From positions 715,768 through 779,767 of the forward strand of contig JAIWNF010000023.1 in the NCBI GenBank assembly GCA_025093555.1: 64,000 nucleotides of DNA. The letters are read 5' to 3'. This document shows, one piece after another, positions 60,829 to 64,000 of the stretch. The position numbers and the translations under genes are program-made. The notes below the pieces were generated by a model that saw nothing but the letters and a program-made list of their open reading frames with translations, was not told the origin of the DNA and ran no database searches. The stretch's first letter is position 1. Each line of letters opens with the position of its first letter. The DNA is from Circinella umbellata. Taxonomy: Eukaryota > Mucoromycota > Mucoromycetes > Mucorales > Lichtheimiaceae.

Positions 60829-61908
60829 ATGAGTAACAGAAACACACCTAATTTTCAAGAATACCGTACAAAAAATACTGACCTATTGAATTCAGACGAA
60901 GAAGAAGAAATTACAACAAGACAAGAAATTACCTTTGATTACCCACCTTTGATTAATATTGATTCCACAACTACAAGAATGACTGACGAAGTTTTGGATC
61001 AAAATACTATTATTATGCAAGCTTTGACTAAATTATTAAATCAAGAATCTAGTTCAAGCTTCCGTCCTCGCATATGTGAACCTGACACGTATCATGGTAG
61101 TCGTAATTTGGATGCAGCTATTGGATGGGTTCATTCAGTGGAGCGTTATCTCGAAATGGCGAATTTGGAACAATATCGATGGGTTGACTATGCTGCTACT
61201 TTGTTTCGTGATGAGGCTGATACATGGTGGAGACAACAAGAACTATTACATGCTAATGATGACTGGCTCGATTTTAAGAAACGGTTCTTGGCGAATTTTA
61301 GTCCTCCAAATCACCGTCAGTTGGCTCATGATCGTCTGGCCGCTTTAATTCAAACTGGCACTGTTGCTGATTATGTAACACAATTCCAGGCTGCGTGGTC
61401 GTCGGTGCCTACTATGGGAGCAGAAGAAGCCCTAGATCGTTTCCAACATGGACTACATCCACATATCAGGTTGCAAGTAATGACGCGTTTCTCTGAAACC
61501 CCTGATGTAGCTATGAACTTGGCTTTGGCTGTCGAAGCGGCACAACAACGTAGCCAAGCTGTTTTAGGTGATGGTCCCCGTTTTCATCAACAACCGCAAC
61601 ATCCACAACACGTTCATTCCCAACTCGCTCCTGAGTATTTACGTACGTCCGGTGTTGCTCCAATGGATTTGGATGCCATCCAATCAAGAGGACCTGGACA
61701 ATGGCGTTCGTCTGGTCATGGAGGATCCAATTGGCGTTCTCAAGGTAATCGTCGCCATAGTAATGATCATGAGAAGCAGTGCTACAACTGTAGTGGTTTT
61801 GGCCATCTAGCTCGTTTTTGTTCCTCTCCTCGTCGTCAACAAAGTCAAGGCCGCCCAGGCAATCAAGCTCGATGGAACCAGGGAAAAGGCCAAGCGCGTC
61901 GGAATTGA
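60829..61908 (+). CDS. Gypsy Gag polyprotein with CCHC zinc knuckle
   Basis: About 359 residues. I chose the ATG at 60829 because an earlier in-frame ATG at 60802 overlaps the primer-binding site. The capsid-like core has the retrotransposon gag signature (DAAIGWVHSVERYLEMANLE, then YAATLFRDEADTWWRQQE, DFKKRFLANFSPPNHRQLAH and LIQTGTVADYVTQFQAAWSS). A knuckle CYNCSGFGHLARFC near the C-terminus has the C-x2-C-x4-H-x4-C spacing. The frame is intact to TGA 61906-61908. It overlaps the pol frame, which is in the -1 register. Confidence 0.9.
   Translation: MSNRNTPNFQEYRTKNTDLLNSDEEEEITTRQEITFDYPPLINIDSTTTRMTDEVLDQNTIIMQALTKLLNQESSSSFRPRICEPDTYHGSRNLDAAIGWVHSVERYLEMANLEQYRWVDYAATLFRDEADTWWRQQELLHANDDWLDFKKRFLANFSPPNHRQLAHDRLAALIQTGTVADYVTQFQAAWSSVPTMGAEEALDRFQHGLHPHIRLQVMTRFSETPDVAMNLALAVEAAQQRSQAVLGDGPRFHQQPQHPQHVHSQLAPEYLRTSGVAPMDLDAIQSRGPGQWRSSGHGGSNWRSQGNRRHSNDHEKQCYNCSGFGHLARFCSSPRRQQSQGRPGNQARWNQGKGQARRN
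61878..61884 (+). promoter_or_regulatory. Candidate -1 ribosomal frameshift heptamer GGGAAAA
   Basis: At the 3' end of gag the zero-frame codons read CAG GGA AAA GGC, so G GGA AAA fits the X XXY YYZ pattern. Slipping one base back enters the frame that leads directly into protease. Position is given to within a few bases. Confidence 0.5.
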
Positions 61909-64000
61909 AGGGAGTTCCTTCGCGCACCAATCCATCCTTTCATCGATCCCTTAATATGGTTGAAGCTGCTGTTCCGGAGGTACCAGAAGAAGAATTAATC
62001 GATTTGTCGGAGGATCAAGATGATGAATCTAAGGCGTTGCAACAAACATTAGAAGAGGATAAAAAATATTTTGATTCATTGTTATCAATAAAAGAAACTG
62101 ATTTACCCTTGTATATGATGTCCTGTAATGGTTGTTCTGTGAATGTTATGATTGATTCAGGTGCAAGTGGCTGTTATGTTGCTCCAAAAATTGCTGCTGG
62201 TTTACCAACTCGTTTGATTTCAAATCGTGAGGTGGAAACGGCTGGTGGTCACACTTTGGCAATAAATAAGCAAGTCAATCTTCCATTGGATGCCCAAGGT
62301 TTTCAACATCAAATCTCTGCTTATGTTCTTGATACAAAGTTCGATATAATTCTTGGACGCAATTGGCTCAAGATGGTCCAGCCAGTACCTGATTGGGAAT
62401 TAGACACCTGGATCATTCATCAGGATAAACAAGCTTATGTCCTTCGTCCTACTCAAACCCGTCACCTTCCTGAATTGGCTTATCTCATTTCTCATCGTCA
62501 AGTTCAACGTTTGGAATGTTACAAGAAAATTGACGATTTGTTCATTTGTTACGTACATCCCAATCATGACAACAATAGTGTTTTTTAACTCATGACAGTG
62601 ACCAGTTGATGACTGAATTTCCTGATGTATTTCAAGACAAATTACCCGGTTACCTCCAGACCGTGGAATCGAACATATAATTGATACTGGTGATGCTGCT
62701 CCAATTTCACGACCACCTTACAAAATGAGCCCCTTGGAATTGGATGAATTAAAACGACAACTAAAAGAATTATTGGATTTACGTTTGATTCGGCCTAGTT
62801 CGTCGCCATGGGGTGCACCTGTTTTATTCGTTCGAAAGGCTGGTGATCCATCATCAGGAACTTCTCCTTCCTTGAGACTTTGTATTGACTATCGCGCAAT
62901 TAACTGAGTTACTCGTCGAATCGATGTACCACTTCCACGTATTGATGAATGTCTCGAACGTCTGCATGGTATGAAGTACTTCTCGAAGCTTGATCTGAAA
63001 TCCGGATATCACCAGCTTCGGATACAAGAAGATGACATTGAAAAGACTAGTTTCAATACCCGGTATGGCTCGTTTGAATGGTTGGTTCTATCGTTTGGAT
63101 TGAAGAATTCACCATCCGTATTTCAAAAATGGATGAACAAGGTCCTTGGTGATTGTCTTGACATGTTTGCGATGGTCTATCTTGATGATATCTTAATTAT
63201 GAGCAAAACTCGGGAGGAACATGAACGTCATGTACATAAGGTGCTGAACCGATTCCAAGAACACAAAATCATTGCTAATAAAAAGAAGTGTGATTTTTTA
63301 AAACCGAGTTGAAGTTTGTTGGATATAAGGTTACTGCTGCTGGTATTTTGCCATCTAAAAAAAAGGTACAAGCGATTCAGATTGGCCGGTTTGTAAAAAT
63401 GTTCAAGAAGTTCGTCAATTTATTGGATTGGCGTCGCATTATAGAAGGTGGATTCGTGGTTTCTCATCGTTGAGTTCTGTGTTAACCGATTTAACAAAAG
63501 GAACGGGAATAAAGAAAAGAAGCATTACGTGGACTCCAGAGTGCCAAGCCGCTTTTGAAGAAATAAAAGCCCGATTATGTGATGCACCTGTTCTGATTGC
63601 TCCCAATCCGGAAAAACCTTATATAATTGAAGTGGATTCATCCGATTTTGCTGTTGGTGGTGTTTTGCTACAAGAGGGGGATGATGGGCGTCTCCATCCC
63701 TTAGCATATGAATCAAAAAAATTATCTGCTGCCGAACGAAATTATCCTGCTCAAGAGCGAGAATTACTTGCAATTTTACATGCATTACGCACTTGGCGAT
63801 GCTTTATTGATGGTCGACGTTACACGATTTTTTCTGATCATCATCCACTAAAGTATTTCCGTTCTCAAACCAAACCTACCCCGATTAACAAGATGGATTG
63901 CCGAAATTGAATTATACGACCCAGATATTCAATATAAACCTGGTCGCGATAATCATGTACCTGATTTGCTCTCAAGACGGGATGGACCTAGTTGTATTAC
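61878..64000 (+). pseudogene. Gypsy Pol (protease, RT, RNase H), multiply broken
   Basis: The first frame, to TAA at 62586, contains the aspartic protease (VNVMIDSGASGCYV, then TKFDIILGRNWLKM). A missing base near 62652 shifts to the RT N-terminus (PISRPPYKMSPLELDELKRQ, then LRLCIDYRAIN). A TGA at 62905-62907 interrupts before VTRRIDVPLPRIDECL. The next block has the RT core (FSKLDLKSGYHQLRI and MFAMVYLDDILIMSK). Missing bases near 63309 and 63382 shift frames around FVGYKVTAAGILPSKKKV. RNase H follows (YIIEVDSSDFAVGGVLLQ, then FSDHHPLKYF), with a further shift near 63890 into IELYDPDIQYKPGRDNHVPD at the window edge. At least five lesions make this copy non-functional. Catalytic residues are otherwise conserved. 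Confidence 0.88.

Larger units (their letters stand above)
60659..64000 (+). mobile_element. Ty3/Gypsy LTR retrotransposon, 5' part (runs off the window)
   Basis: The order is partial LTR or leader, a primer-binding-site-like sequence, gag with one zinc knuckle, then protease, RT and RNase H. The RT-RNase H order and the RT motifs place it in Ty3/Gypsy. The integrase would lie beyond the window. The left side is cut by the DIRS element. The pol frame is heavily damaged. Confidence 0.85.

Overview
The window looks like a chromosome segment of an early-diverging fungus, most probably a Mucoromycota mould of the Mucorales type. The evidence is very AT-rich non-coding DNA with long homopolymers, genes with many short GT-AG introns (about 40-110 nt), glutamine/asparagine-rich regulators, and a transposon set that includes DIRS-type, Ty3/Gypsy, Tc1/mariner and KDZ elements. 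No organism name can be proved from the sequence alone. Exon boundaries below were worked out by eye from reading frame, splice-site consensus and protein-family continuity. Single-base errors in coordinates are possible.

The left 38.9 kb is ordinary host sequence. In order it holds: a heterotrimeric G-protein beta subunit (minus); a large PH-domain protein resembling Spo71 (minus); an SR-type splicing factor with one RRM, two zinc knuckles, an RS repeat block and a Q/Y-rich tail, built from 12 exons of which several are tiny (minus); an SRR1-domain protein (plus); a Ser/Thr-rich protein of unknown function (minus); a secreted, probably GPI-anchored YcnI/DUF1775-like protein (plus); a 15-exon soluble-type (ADCY10-like) adenylate cyclase of about 1,736 residues (minus); an APSES (StuA/EFG1-type) transcription factor (minus); an MIT-domain protein (plus); and a small I78-type peptidase-inhibitor homologue (minus). 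The G-beta subunit, the cyclase and the APSES factor are all signalling or morphogenesis types of protein. They are spread out and do not form an obvious cluster. Two gene-poor stretches of about 4 kb and 5.5 kb lie on either side of the APSES gene.

From 38.9 kb to the end the window is almost entirely mobile DNA. A Tc1/mariner-like element with 40-bp inverted ends sits directly at the I78 start codon. Eighteen bases beyond it begins a 10-kb element with two inverted arms of about 2.07 kb, each containing a 372-bp tandem repeat, around a 5.8-kb centre that carries a broken gene of unknown function. Further on are a truncated KDZ-type transposase, another decayed gene of unknown family, a complete-looking but mutated DIRS element with its internal complementary region, and the 5' part of a decayed Ty3/Gypsy element into whose leader region the DIRS appears to have inserted.

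The most unusual items are the 10-kb inverted-arm element with its mirrored 372-bp repeats, the fungal soluble-type adenylate cyclase, the exons of 7, 10, 11, 12 and 18 nt in two host genes, the secreted YcnI-like protein, and the repeated occurrence of single-base deletions across unrelated mobile elements.
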